Translations under genes and position numbers: made by a program
Part shown: positions 55,406 to 63,672 of the stretch, piece after piece
How the letters are laid out: each line of letters begins with the position of its first letter
Position numbering within the stretch: position 1 is the stretch's first letter
Notes under the pieces: generated by a model
What the model was told of the DNA's origin: nothing
Databases searched by the model: none
The model's input: only the letters and a program-made list of their open reading frames with translations
Assembly: GCF_014534685.1 (NCBI RefSeq)
Contig: NZ_JACVVX010000002.1
Span: 496,001-560,000, forward strand
DNA length: 64,000 nt
DNA from: Oryzicola mucosus
GTDB lineage: Bacteria > Pseudomonadota > Alphaproteobacteria > Rhizobiales > Rhizobiaceae
Direction: 5' to 3'

Positions 55406-56521
55406 ATGAACAGCGAAGACACACCTTTGCGCCGCGGCTGGACGACCGGGGCCTGCGCCACCGCCGCGGCCAAGGCGGCCTGCGCGGCCCTTCTGGGGCG
55501 CGGCTTGCCCGACCCGGTTGAGATTTCCCTGCCGAGCGGACAGTTGGTGGGGTTCGCTTTGGCACAGTCGGCCGAGGGTGAAGGTTTCGCATCCGCCAGC
55601 ATCGTCAAGGATGCCGGCGACGATCCCGACGTCACCCATGGCGCCCTGGTGACCAGCACGGTGCGGCGCGGTGCCGAGGGCAGCGGCATCACCTTCAAGG
55701 CCGGGCCGGGCGTCGGCATTGTAACGCGTCCCGGCCTGCCGATCCCGGTCGGCGAAGCCTCGATCAACCCCGTGCCGCGCAAGATGATCGCGCAGGCGAT
55801 AGCCGAGATCGCAGGCGAGGGGGCGGATTTCGAAGTCGAGGTCTCGGTGGCCGACGGCGCGGAAATCGCGCTCAAGACGCTCAATCCACGCCTCGGCATT
55901 TTGGGCGGCATCTCGATCCTGGGCACGACGGGCATTGTCATTCCCTACTCCTGCTCGGCCTGGATCCACTCCATCCATCGCGGCATCGACGTGGCGCGCG
56001 CCATGGGGCTCGACCATGTCGCGGGGTCCACCGGCAACGCGTCTGAAATGGCGGTGCAGACATTCCATGGCCTGCACGAGGTTGCGCTGATCGACATGGG
56101 CGACTTCGTCGGCGGCATGCTCAAATACATCCGCGCCCATCCCGTGCCCCGCGTCACCATTGCAGGCGGCGTGGCCAAGATGACCAAGCTGGCGCAAGGC
56201 ATGCTCGACGTTCATTCCAAGCGCGGCTCGGCCGATCTGGAAACGCTGGCGACCCTCGCGGTTCAGGCGGGTGGAGACGCTGCCCTGGCCCTGCGCATCG
56301 CGGGTGCCAACACCGTAGCCGAAGCTTTTGCGCTGTGTACGGAAGCGGGCGTGCCGATCGGCGACGCCATTGCCGCCTCCGCCTGGCAGACGGCGGCACC
56401 CGCGCTCGATCATCCCGAGATCGCCCTGGAAATCCTGGTCTTCGATCGTGACGGCGCGTTGCGCGGCCATGCCCCGTTCGCGCCGTCTCATGATCCCTCG
56501 CGCCCCCGGAAGCGCCGCTGA
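55406..56521 (+). CDS. cbiD: Cobalt-precorrin-5B C1-methyltransferase CbiD
   Basis: A 371-residue protein with the CbiD opening [19 protein letters not shown] and the middle [20 protein letters not shown]. CbiD methylates C1 in the anaerobic pathway; here it accompanies CobG and may replace CobF. The start could be the ATG at 55370, twelve codons upstream; neither has a ribosome site. The 3' end overlaps the convergent cobM by 34 bases. No cobF is visible in the window. Confidence 0.93.
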   Translation: MNSEDTPLRRGWTTGACATAAAKAACAALLGRGLPDPVEISLPSGQLVGFALAQSAEGEGFASASIVKDAGDDPDVTHGALVTSTVRRGAEGSGITFKAGPGVGIVTRPGLPIPVGEASINPVPRKMIAQAIAEIAGEGADFEVEVSVADGAEIALKTLNPRLGILGGISILGTTGIVIPYSCSAWIHSIHRGIDVARAMGLDHVAGSTGNASEMAVQTFHGLHEVALIDMGDFVGGMLKYIRAHPVPRVTIAGGVAKMTKLAQGMLDVHSKRGSADLETLATLAVQAGGDAALALRIAGANTVAEAFALCTEAGVPIGDAIAASAWQTAAPALDHPEIALEILVFDRDGALRGHAPFAPSHDPSRPRKRR

Positions 56522-57252
56522 TAGGTGGCGTCGTAAAGCGAACTCTCGCGAAAACCCTCAGCGCCCAGAGAGGGGCCAACGAAGACGATGGCGGTGCGCT
56601 CGATTGGATCGGCTGCCAGCCTTTCCGCAATGTTGCCGAGCGTCGCGCGCAGGATACGCTCGTCCGGCCATGAGGCGCGGAACACCACCGCGACCGGGCA
56701 TTCCGCGCCATAGAGCGGCGTCAGTTCTTCCACAATCCGGTCGATGGCGTGGATGGCGAGGTGGATGGCCAGCGTTGCGCCGCTCTGGCCGAAAGTGGCT
56801 AGCGTTTCCCGCGCGGGCATTTTCGAGGCGCGACCGGAAACGCGGGTGAGAACCAGGCTCTGCGCCACTTCGGGAATGGTCAGTTCCCGCTTCAGCGCTG
56901 CTGCCGCCGCCGCGAAAGACGGCACACCGGGGGTGAGCGAGTAGGGGATGCCATGCTGTTCCAGCCGCCTGATCTGCTCGGCCACTGCGCTCCACACCGA
57001 CAGATCGCCCGAATGCAGCCTTGCCACGTCATGCCCCGCTCTGTGGGCCAAGACATACTCCGCCTCGATCTCGTCCAGCGACAGGGGGGCGGTGTCGACC
57101 AGCCGCGCATCCCTGCCGCAATAGGACAACAGCTCCGGCGAAACGATGGAACCGGCATACAGGCAGACCGGACAGTCGGCGAGCAGCTTTGCCCCGCGCA
57201 CGGTGATCAGATCGGCAGCACCAGGCCCGGCGCCGATGAAATGCACGGTCAT
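56488..57252 (-). CDS. cobM: Precorrin-4 C11-methyltransferase
   Basis: A 254-residue SAM methylase: [35 protein letters not shown] and [17 protein letters not shown]. It adds the C11 methyl. It lies downstream of cobL-cobE and is separated from cobE by a palindromic repeat. Its end overlaps cbiD on the other strand. Confidence 0.94.
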   Translation of the reverse strand: MTVHFIGAGPGAADLITVRGAKLLADCPVCLYAGSIVSPELLSYCGRDARLVDTAPLSLDEIEAEYVLAHRAGHDVARLHSGDLSVWSAVAEQIRRLEQHGIPYSLTPGVPSFAAAAAALKRELTIPEVAQSLVLTRVSGRASKMPARETLATFGQSGATLAIHLAIHAIDRIVEELTPLYGAECPVAVVFRASWPDERILRATLGNIAERLAADPIERTAIVFVGPSLGAEGFRESSLYDATYQRRFRGREGS

Positions 57253-57302
57253 GGGCGGTCTCCGGGCAGGGGAGGTTGGGTAGTGAAGTATCTTTTTTGA
57301 AG

Positions 57303-57458
57303 CACCCCCTCACCGCCTCGCTGCGCTCGGCACCTCTCCCCCTGCCTGGGGGAGAGGAACCACGGCCTCACGAGCTGCGGCTTAAAACCAGCTAGGGTTC
57401 CTCTCCCCCATGAAAGGGGGGAGAGGTGCCAAGCGAAGCGAGGCGGTGAGGGGGGCTG
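57303..57458. repeat. Palindromic intergenic element, family 2
   Basis: Outer arms CACCGCCTCGCTGCGCTCGG with its near-complement CGAAGCGAGGCGGTG and the core GCACCTCTCCCCC/GGGGGAGAGGTGCC give a large hairpin with an internal GGTTCCTCTCCCCC arm. Unlike family 1 in sequence, it shares the mosaic design. It fills most of the cobE-cobM gap. Only one copy is seen in this window. Confidence 0.85.
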
Positions 57459-57469
57459 GAACTGCAAGG

Positions 57470-57916
57470 TCATACAGCACTACCCCGCTGGTTGAGACCA
57501 ACAAATCTTGGGGTATAAACGTCTCTGGCATTTTCCTGCACAGTCTCCTTGCTCACCGCCAACGCGCAGGTGGCGCCGCCATGCGACAGGCGCGGACCCA
57601 GAAGCTTCGCCCCGGAACCTGCGGCAATCAATGCCGCAGCCTCCGACACGGATGCGGTTCCGGCGACATCTCGCGACAGCGACGACCGCGTCAGCGTTTC
57701 GACCGCAGCAGCCTGCTCGTCCGCGACGATCTCCAGCTTTATCCCGAGCCCGACAGCCACCGCCCGGATTGCGGGTTCATCTGATTTGTGCGCCGTCGTG
57801 GCCAGCGCCGAAAGCGCCGCCCGTTCCACGCCATGGGCCGCGCAGACGGCGTCGATAGCGGCCAGCACGTCCGCTTCGCTCACGCCCTTGCGGCTGCCGA
57901 TGCCCGCCACGATCAT
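57470..57916 (-). CDS. cobE: Cobalamin biosynthesis protein CobE
   Basis: A 148-residue protein similar to the C-terminal domain of CbiG (MIVAGIGSRKGVSEADVLAA, TTAHKSDEPAI, LGPRLSHGGATCALAV). CobE is required for aerobic B12 synthesis but its chemistry is unclear. ATG at 57916 overlaps the cobL stop (ATGA); a start six codons upstream would lie inside cobL. Confidence 0.9.
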   Translation of the reverse strand: MIVAGIGSRKGVSEADVLAAIDAVCAAHGVERAALSALATTAHKSDEPAIRAVAVGLGIKLEIVADEQAAAVETLTRSSLSRDVAGTASVSEAAALIAAGSGAKLLGPRLSHGGATCALAVSKETVQENARDVYTPRFVGLNQRGSAV

Positions 57917-59127
57917 GGCTTCACCCACGCCCATTGCGTGACCGGCATGGCGCTGCGCCAGCCCGTCATCGAGCCGACGGGCGACGCGCGCGAGACGGCA
58001 AGGCGCAGCAACTCGCCGCCGCGCGCGGCATGGGCAGCCAGCAACACCGCTTCCATCTGCAGCGTCACAGCGTTCGCCACCAGCCGCCCGCCGGGCCGGA
58101 GCGCGGCAATCGCCGCATCCATCACGCCGTCATCCGAGCCGCCGCCACCGATGAAGATCGCATCCGGCGCAGGCAGCCCCGACAGTGCGTCAGGTGCTGC
58201 GCCCTCGACCAGCGTCAGGCCGGGTACGCCGCACTGGCTGGCGTTGCGGCGGATGCGGGCGGCACGCTCCGCATCCGCCTCGATGGCGATGGCGTTCAGC
58301 GAAGGGTGCGACAGCATCCATTCGATGCCGATGGAGCCGGACCCCGCGCCGATGTCCCACAGCAGTGCCCCACGCCGGGGCGCCAGGCTCGACAGGGTGA
58401 CGGCGCGGATTTCCCGCTTGGTGATCTGCCCGTCATGCTCGAACAGATCGTCGGCGAGGCCTGAGGCCAGCGGCAGGATGCGCGCCTGCTGATTTGATTC
58501 AACCTCGACGGCCAAGACGTTGAGCGGGTTGATGTTTTCGAGATCGAAGTGCTCCGCGATGGCGGTGCGGAGCCGCTCCTGCGCACCGCCCAGCGCTTCC
58601 AGCAGCGTCAGCCGTGAAGCGCCGAAGCCAGCCTGCGCCAGCAGGGCCGCGATAGCTTTGGGCGCGTCGGCGTCTGAGGTCAGAGCGATGATGCGTGTTC
58701 CTGGATGCAGCAGCGGCCGGATCAGATCGATGGCAAGGCCGTGCAGCGAGACCGTCTCGATGTCCTGCAGCGCCCAGCCCAGCCGCGATGCGGCGAGCGA
58801 GAAGGCGGAGGGGGCGGGCAAGGTGCGCATCTCGTTGAGCGGCACATGGCGCGACAGCGTCACGCCGACGCCGTGCAGGAACGGATCGCCGGAGGCCAGC
58901 ACCACGACGGATCGACCGCGCAGGGCTACGACATCCGTCATCGCCGTGTCGAAAGGTGTCGGCCAGGGCCGGGCGGTGCCGGATATCAGGCTTTCCGCCA
59001 AAGCGATGTGGCGCTTGCCGCCGAAGACATGGGCCGCGCCGGCAATGGCCTGTTTGGCCGCATCGCCGAGACCGGAGATGCCGTCCTCGCCGATGCCGAC
59101 GATGGTGAGCCAGGGGTTAGCGGACAT
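57913..59127 (-). CDS. cobL: Precorrin-6Y C5,15-methyltransferase (decarboxylating)
   Basis: A 404-residue fusion of CbiE- and CbiT-like domains. The N-terminal half has LTIVGIGEDGISGLGDAAK, and the C-terminal half has the class I methyltransferase motif WDIGAGSGSIGIEW. It methylates C5 and C15 and removes the C12 acetate carboxyl. ATG at 59127 chosen for the family start MSANPWLTIVGIG. Confidence 0.94.
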   Translation of the reverse strand: MSANPWLTIVGIGEDGISGLGDAAKQAIAGAAHVFGGKRHIALAESLISGTARPWPTPFDTAMTDVVALRGRSVVVLASGDPFLHGVGVTLSRHVPLNEMRTLPAPSAFSLAASRLGWALQDIETVSLHGLAIDLIRPLLHPGTRIIALTSDADAPKAIAALLAQAGFGASRLTLLEALGGAQERLRTAIAEHFDLENINPLNVLAVEVESNQQARILPLASGLADDLFEHDGQITKREIRAVTLSSLAPRRGALLWDIGAGSGSIGIEWMLSHPSLNAIAIEADAERAARIRRNASQCGVPGLTLVEGAAPDALSGLPAPDAIFIGGGGSDDGVMDAAIAALRPGGRLVANAVTLQMEAVLLAAHAARGGELLRLAVSRASPVGSMTGWRSAMPVTQWAWVKP

Positions 59128-59185
59128 GGCAAATGCCCCATGGAGCATGGCTGCGGCTCGTGTGGATTCGAATTCGCCCTACGTT

Positions 59186-59252
59186 GCCCCCCTCTGTCCT
59201 GCCGGACATCTCCCCCCTCGCGGGGGAGATGTCCGGCAGGACAGAGGGGGGC
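59186..59252. repeat. Palindromic intergenic element, family 1, copy B
   Basis: A perfect 31-bp stem (59186-59216 with 59222-59252) and a 5-base loop. Core CTGTCCTGCCGGACATCTCC as in copies A and C. It lies between the divergent starts of cobL and cobK, so it is in both promoter regions. Confidence 0.92.
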
Positions 59253-59341
59253 GCCATAAAGCGAGTACGATGATGGGGAGCGATTGCGAAAAGCCCCTTT
59301 CGACCCCATAGACAAGAAGAACGAGGCCCGCAGACCGCACC

Positions 59342-60109
59342 ATGACCCCACGCATTCTCATTCTTGGCGGCACGACGGAGGCGCGGCAGCTGGCCGGCCG
59401 GCTGGCGGCGCGTGGCGGCTTCGACATCACCCTGTCGCTGGCCGGACGTACCGAAAATCCCGTCGCGCAGCCCGTTCCCGTGCGTGTCGGCGGGTTCGGC
59501 GGTGCGAACGGACTTGCCGGCTATCTGGGCGCCGAGGCCATCGACCTGCTGATCGATGCCACGCATCCCTATGCCGCGCGGATTTCTGCCAATGCCGCCA
59601 AGGCTGCGGCGATGGCCGGAGTGGACATCCTCGCCCTGCGCCGGCCCGGCTGGGAGCCGGTCGAAAGCGACCGCTGGACGCTGGTGGACAGCGGCGAAGA
59701 GGCTGTCGGAGCCCTGGGCACCGAACCGAAACGCGTGTTCCTGGCGCTGGGACGGCAGGAGCTTCTGCCGTTCGAAACGGCACCGCAGCATGCCTATGTC
59801 ATCCGCAGCGTCGATCCCGTCGAGCCGCCATTGGCGGTTCCGAATGCGCGGTACATTCTGGCGCGCGGACCGTTTGCCGAAGCGGACGAGGCCGCGCTGC
59901 TTGCCGAGCTCGGCATCGAGGTGATCGTCGCCAAGAATTCGGGCGGCTCGGCGACCTACGGCAAGATCAACGCGGCCCGCGCGCTCGGCATTGCGGTGAT
60001 CCTGTTTCGCCGTCCGGCGCTGCCCGAGGTGCCGGATGCCGCTTCGGTCGCGGGAATGCTGGACCTGATCGATCATCGCTGGCCAACCGCCGAAAAACGC
60101 GGCGTGTAG
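59342..60109 (+). CDS. cobK: Precorrin-6A reductase
   Basis: A 255-residue NADPH-dependent reductase: ILILGGTTEARQLAGRLAA (Rossmann), LLIDATHPYAARISANA and the late VAKNSGGSATYGKINAAR. It reduces precorrin-6A to 6B. Divergent from cobL. Its 3' end overlaps the convergent cobJ by 37 bases. Confidence 0.94.
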   Translation: MTPRILILGGTTEARQLAGRLAARGGFDITLSLAGRTENPVAQPVPVRVGGFGGANGLAGYLGAEAIDLLIDATHPYAARISANAAKAAAMAGVDILALRRPGWEPVESDRWTLVDSGEEAVGALGTEPKRVFLALGRQELLPFETAPQHAYVIRSVDPVEPPLAVPNARYILARGPFAEADEAALLAELGIEVIVAKNSGGSATYGKINAARALGIAVILFRRPALPEVPDAASVAGMLDLIDHRWPTAEKRGV

Positions 60110-60837
60110 ACCAGCGGCCCTTGCCCGTCGCGCTCGATGATGCGCGTTTCGGGCGAGCCGATCATTACGCAGGTCGCCATGTCGGCCTGAGCAGGGTCCG
60201 CTTGGCCAAGCTTCGCAATCGCGATCTTCTCGTCGGGGCGCCCTGCCGCGCGGCCGAAGACGACCGGCGTGGTCGCCGGCAGCACCCCGCGCAGCAGCTC
60301 GAACGCCTTGCCGAGCTGCCAGGGCCGCGCCTTGCTGATGGGGTTGTAGAGTGCGATGACGAAGCCGGCTTCGGCCGCCGCTTTCAGCCGCCTTTCGATC
60401 AGGTCCCACGGCTTGAGATTGTCCGACAGCGAGATGGCGCAGAAATCATGGCCGAGCGGCGCGCCGATACGGGCGGCCACGGCCAGCATGGCGGTTACGC
60501 CGGGTACGACCTCCAGTTCGATGCTGCGCCATTCCACGGGACCAGCCTCGATAGCCTCGCAGACGGCAGCCGCCATGGCGAAGACGCCGGGGTCGCCGCC
60601 CGAGACAACAGCCACATGCGCGCCCGAGGCCGCTTTTTCCAGGGCCGCGCCGGCACGCGAGATTTCCTCGCGGTTGTCGGAGGCGACCGCCGTCTGGCCC
60701 GGCTTCAGGTCGAGCCGGTCGAGATAGGGTTTGTAGCCGTAGAAGAAAGTAGCGGAAGCCACCGCCTGGCTCGCCTCAGGCGTGACCTGCGACGCGTTGC
60801 CGGGGCCAAGCCCGATGACGACGAGACGGCCGCTCAC
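60073..60837 (-). CDS. cobJ: Precorrin-3B C17-methyltransferase
   Basis: A 254-residue SAM methylase catalysing ring contraction with C17 methylation: VVIGLGPGNASQVTPEASQA, VVSGGDPGVFAMAAAV and NPISKARPWQLGKAFELL. ATG overlaps the cobI stop (ATGA). Confidence 0.95.
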   Translation of the reverse strand: MSGRLVVIGLGPGNASQVTPEASQAVASATFFYGYKPYLDRLDLKPGQTAVASDNREEISRAGAALEKAASGAHVAVVSGGDPGVFAMAAAVCEAIEAGPVEWRSIELEVVPGVTAMLAVAARIGAPLGHDFCAISLSDNLKPWDLIERRLKAAAEAGFVIALYNPISKARPWQLGKAFELLRGVLPATTPVVFGRAAGRPDEKIAIAKLGQADPAQADMATCVMIGSPETRIIERDGQGPLVYTPRFSAVGQR

Positions 60838-61583
60838 AGCTCGGCCTCTTCGCGGCCTGTCCAGCCGGCAACCAGCACGATGGAGAAATAGGGCGCCTTG
60901 TCGTCGCTCTTGTCCTTGAGCGGCATGTCGTGCGTCGTCGGCATGGTGCCGCGCTCGACATAGACGGCGCGGTCGAGCTTGCCGGTGGCCTCCAGCGCGC
61001 GGCGGATTTTCGCCAGGTTTCGGCCGACCTTCATGATCACGGCGGCGTCGGTGTCGGCCAGCCGACGGGTCAGTTCGAATTCGCTCATCGTGCCGGGAAG
61101 CACCGTCAGCACGTCGTCGCCCTGCACGATCGGCAGGCCGGTCTGCGACCAGCAGCCCGACATGGCGGTGACGCCGGGAATGACCTCGGTGGGATAACGA
61201 TGCGCCAGCCTGATATGCAGATGCATGTAGGAGCCGTAAAACAGCGGATCGCCTTCCGACAGCACGGCGACGGTCAGGCCCCGGTCGAGATGGTCTGCCA
61301 CGGCCTGTGCGGACACTTGATAAAAATCTGTGATCGCCGAACGGTAGTCGTCATGGCTTTTGTCGATCTCGGTTGTCACCGGATAGAGCAGAGGCAACTC
61401 GATCACGCCGGGGCGGAAATGCGCCTCGGTGATGGTGCGGGCATTGCCGTTGTTGCCGCGCTTGGCGAAGTGGGCGATGACATCGGCCTCGGCCAGCGCG
61501 CGCACCGCCTTCAGCGTCATCAGTTCTGGGTCGCCGGGGCCGGTTCCGACGCCGATCAGCCTGCCTTTGCTCACGGCGTTCAC
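60834..61583 (-). CDS. cobI: Precorrin-2 C20-methyltransferase
   Basis: A 249-residue SAM methylase: GVGTGPGDPELMTLKAVRAL, LSEGDPLFYGSYMHLHIRL and EVIPGVTAMSGCWSQTGLP. Its start overlaps the cobH stop. Confidence 0.95.
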   Translation of the reverse strand: MNAVSKGRLIGVGTGPGDPELMTLKAVRALAEADVIAHFAKRGNNGNARTITEAHFRPGVIELPLLYPVTTEIDKSHDDYRSAITDFYQVSAQAVADHLDRGLTVAVLSEGDPLFYGSYMHLHIRLAHRYPTEVIPGVTAMSGCWSQTGLPIVQGDDVLTVLPGTMSEFELTRRLADTDAAVIMKVGRNLAKIRRALEATGKLDRAVYVERGTMPTTHDMPLKDKSDDKAPYFSIVLVAGWTGREEAEL

Positions 61584-62212
61584 AGGCCCGGCCTCGCCAG
61601 GGAATTGACCGCAGCCGCCGTCATGGCGCTACCGCCCAGCCTGCCGCGCACAATGGCATAAGGCACGCCATGCGAGTTCTCCGCCAGTGCATCCTTGGAC
61701 TCTGCCGCGCCCACGAAGCCCACCGGCATGCCGATGATGGCAGCGGGTTTGGGCGCGCCGTCGCGCAGCTTTTCGAGCAGGTAGAACAGGGCGGTCGGCG
61801 CGTTGCCGATGGCTATTACGGCTCCGGCCATGCACTCGCCCCACAGGTCCATGGCCGCTGCCGAGCGCGTGTTGCCGATGCGGGCGGCAATCTCGGCCGT
61901 GCGCGGATCGCGCAGAGTGCAGATCAACTCGTTCTTGGCCGGCAGGCGCGCCTGGGTGACGCCGCGCGCCACCATTTCGGCGTCGCACAGGATCGGTGCG
62001 CCGGCCTGCAGGGCTGTGCGCGCCGCAGTGACGAAGCCTTCGGAGAAGACGAAATGCTGCGCTGCCTCGACCATGCCGCAGGCATGGATCATGCGGATCG
62101 CGACATCGGCCTCGGCATCGGAAAAGCGCGCAAGGTCCGCCTCCGAACGGATGATGGCGAAGGAGCGCTCGTAGATCGCCTGTCCGTCGTGAATGTAGTC
62201 GTAGGCGGTCAT
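61580..62212 (-). CDS. cobH: Precorrin-8X methylmutase
   Basis: A 210-residue enzyme that moves the C11 methyl to C12, giving hydrogenobyrinic acid. The catalytic histidine is H43 in IRMIHACGMVEAAQHF, matching the numbering of P. denitrificans CobH. Its start overlaps the cobG stop (ATGA). Confidence 0.95.
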   Translation of the reverse strand: MTAYDYIHDGQAIYERSFAIIRSEADLARFSDAEADVAIRMIHACGMVEAAQHFVFSEGFVTAARTALQAGAPILCDAEMVARGVTQARLPAKNELICTLRDPRTAEIAARIGNTRSAAAMDLWGECMAGAVIAIGNAPTALFYLLEKLRDGAPKPAAIIGMPVGFVGAAESKDALAENSHGVPYAIVRGRLGGSAMTAAAVNSLARPGL

Positions 62213-63672
62213 GCTCTTTCCTGTGTCGTCGTTTGGTCTGGCGTCAGGACCGCCGGGCCGAGTCGGGCAAGGCAGGCTGCCGCCGTCTCGCCGGCCCTGC
62301 GCTGCGCCCGCAGTGTGGCTGCCAGGCGCGCCAGTGTTTCGGCGGCTTCATATCGTGCGGTGTAATGCGCCGGAAGCCCTTTCGCGGTTCCGGCAACGAC
62401 AAAACCGACGCCGTTTTCGTCGCCCACCAGAGTCAGCGCCGCCGGCGTCGGGTGCGCGCAGCCCTTGGCGCAGCCTGAAATGTGCAAGGTCATCGAACCG
62501 TTGAGCATGTCGGCGGCAAGGGAAGCGGCTTCCCGGGCCACGGCGCGAGTGTCGAAATGGCCCGACGCGCAGGCCGGTGCGCCCGGGCAGGCGGCGATGC
62601 GCAGGCGCGGATCGGCGGGGTTTGTGATGAAGCCGATATCCGCCGCAACGGCCTTGAGCTTTTCGCATCCAGCCGCATCCAGGCCCAGCACGATCAGGGA
62701 GCGCGGCGGGGCGGGGCGGATGCCGGTAGCGCCTAGGGCATGGGCCGTCTCTCCGAAGGCCGCCATATCGGCGGCGTCCATGCTGCCATAGGGCAGGGCG
62801 ATGGAGAGGGCAGTGGTGCCGGATGTGAGAGACCGGATGCCAAGGGGAACCGGGCGCTCTACGTCGCCCCCCTCTGTCCTGCCGGACATCTCCCCCGCGT
62901 GGGGGGAGATCGGCAGTTCCACACTCCCCGCCTTTTCTGCACCGTTTGCGATTAGCGAAAGCCGACGCGACGGCTTAATCTCCCCCCTTGAGGGGGAGAT
63001 GTCCGGCAGGACAGAGGGGCGTGCGGGCCGCAAGAGCATCTCAATGCCTACCGCCAAATCCTTAGCCCGCGCGTCTCTTCCTCTTGCCGCTACCTCTTCT
63101 AACACCTTCAGCGCCGCTTCAGCAGCGCCGGCCTCGTCGAACACCCCGCACTCCCGCGCCGTCTTGGCGTCGCCGCCGATTGTCAGCCGCCAAGCATTCT
63201 CCCGTTCTGCCACCAACCTGACATCGGCGATGATTTCATCAAGGTCAAAAGCCCCGCCACCATCGACGATCACCGAGACTTTCGGACCCAGCCGCGCCGC
63301 CAGGCCAGCTTCGTCAACCCGTTTCCGTATCCGCTCCGCCAGCGGTCGTGCGTCGGCGACCTCAGTCGGATCGAGCCCAGCCAGCGGCCCGGTCTCGACG
63401 GGCACGCCGGTGCGCGCTGAGATGCCCAGCGTGTTGACGTCCTCCGCCAGTGCTGTCGCGCTCTCCTCCGTCAGTCCCCTGATCTGCAAGCTGCCGCGGG
63501 CGGTAACCTCGACAATGCCGTTGCCATGGGCGGAAGCGGATAAGCACAACCCGATCAACTGCTTGGCCGAGATCTCTCCAGTGACCGGGTTGAGCCGAAC
63601 GAGAAGTCCGTCGCCGGTCCGCATCGGCGCCGACAAGGCCGGGCAGGCGCCACGACGCGCAAACGGGGTCAT
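62209..63672 (-). CDS. cobG: Precorrin-3B synthase CobG with an in-frame repeat insertion
   Basis: A 487-residue Fe-S monooxygenase of the nitrite/sulfite reductase fold that hydroxylates precorrin-2/3A-type substrate before ring contraction. The cluster ligands are C362, C368 (CPGAPAC) and C401, C405 (CAKGC). Residues about 218-269 are encoded by palindromic element copy C, which lies in frame between the two halves and lengthens the protein by about 50 residues. ATG at 63672 overlaps the cobN stop (ATGA). Activity with the insert is not proven. Confidence 0.9.
   Translation of the reverse strand: MTPFARRGACPALSAPMRTGDGLLVRLNPVTGEISAKQLIGLCLSASAHGNGIVEVTARGSLQIRGLTEESATALAEDVNTLGISARTGVPVETGPLAGLDPTEVADARPLAERIRKRVDEAGLAARLGPKVSVIVDGGGAFDLDEIIADVRLVAERENAWRLTIGGDAKTARECGVFDEAGAAEAALKVLEEVAARGRDARAKDLAVGIEMLLRPARPSVLPDISPSRGEIKPSRRLSLIANGAEKAGSVELPISPHAGEMSGRTEGGDVERPVPLGIRSLTSGTTALSIALPYGSMDAADMAAFGETAHALGATGIRPAPPRSLIVLGLDAAGCEKLKAVAADIGFITNPADPRLRIAACPGAPACASGHFDTRAVAREAASLAADMLNGSMTLHISGCAKGCAHPTPAALTLVGDENGVGFVVAGTAKGLPAHYTARYEAAETLARLAATLRAQRRAGETAAACLARLGPAVLTPDQTTTQERA
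62866..63020. repeat. Palindromic element, family 1, copy C, inside cobG
   Basis: Left arm 62866-62896 is identical to the left arm of copies A and B; the right arm ends at 63020 and is nearly complementary (62992-63020). The inner ATCTCCCC/GGGGGAGAT hairpins are as in copy A. It keeps the cobG frame open, encoding segments such as RPSVLPDISPSRGE and LPISPHAGEMSGRTEGG. Confidence 0.9.

Noticed and set aside
59128-59341. Possible cobalamin riboswitch before cob genes
   Set aside because: I looked for the B12-box-like conserved segments upstream of cobL, cobK, cbiD and cobA and saw none; the upstream end of the cobN unit is outside the window.
58986-59430. Small frames containing SVLPDISP and GEMSGRTEGG peptides near cobL-cobK
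   Set aside because: These peptides come from reading the palindromic repeat; only the copy inside cobG lies in a supported gene.
62209-63672. cobG as a pseudogene because of the repeat
   Set aside because: The frame is continuous, all four cluster cysteines are kept and stop/start overlaps with neighbours are intact.
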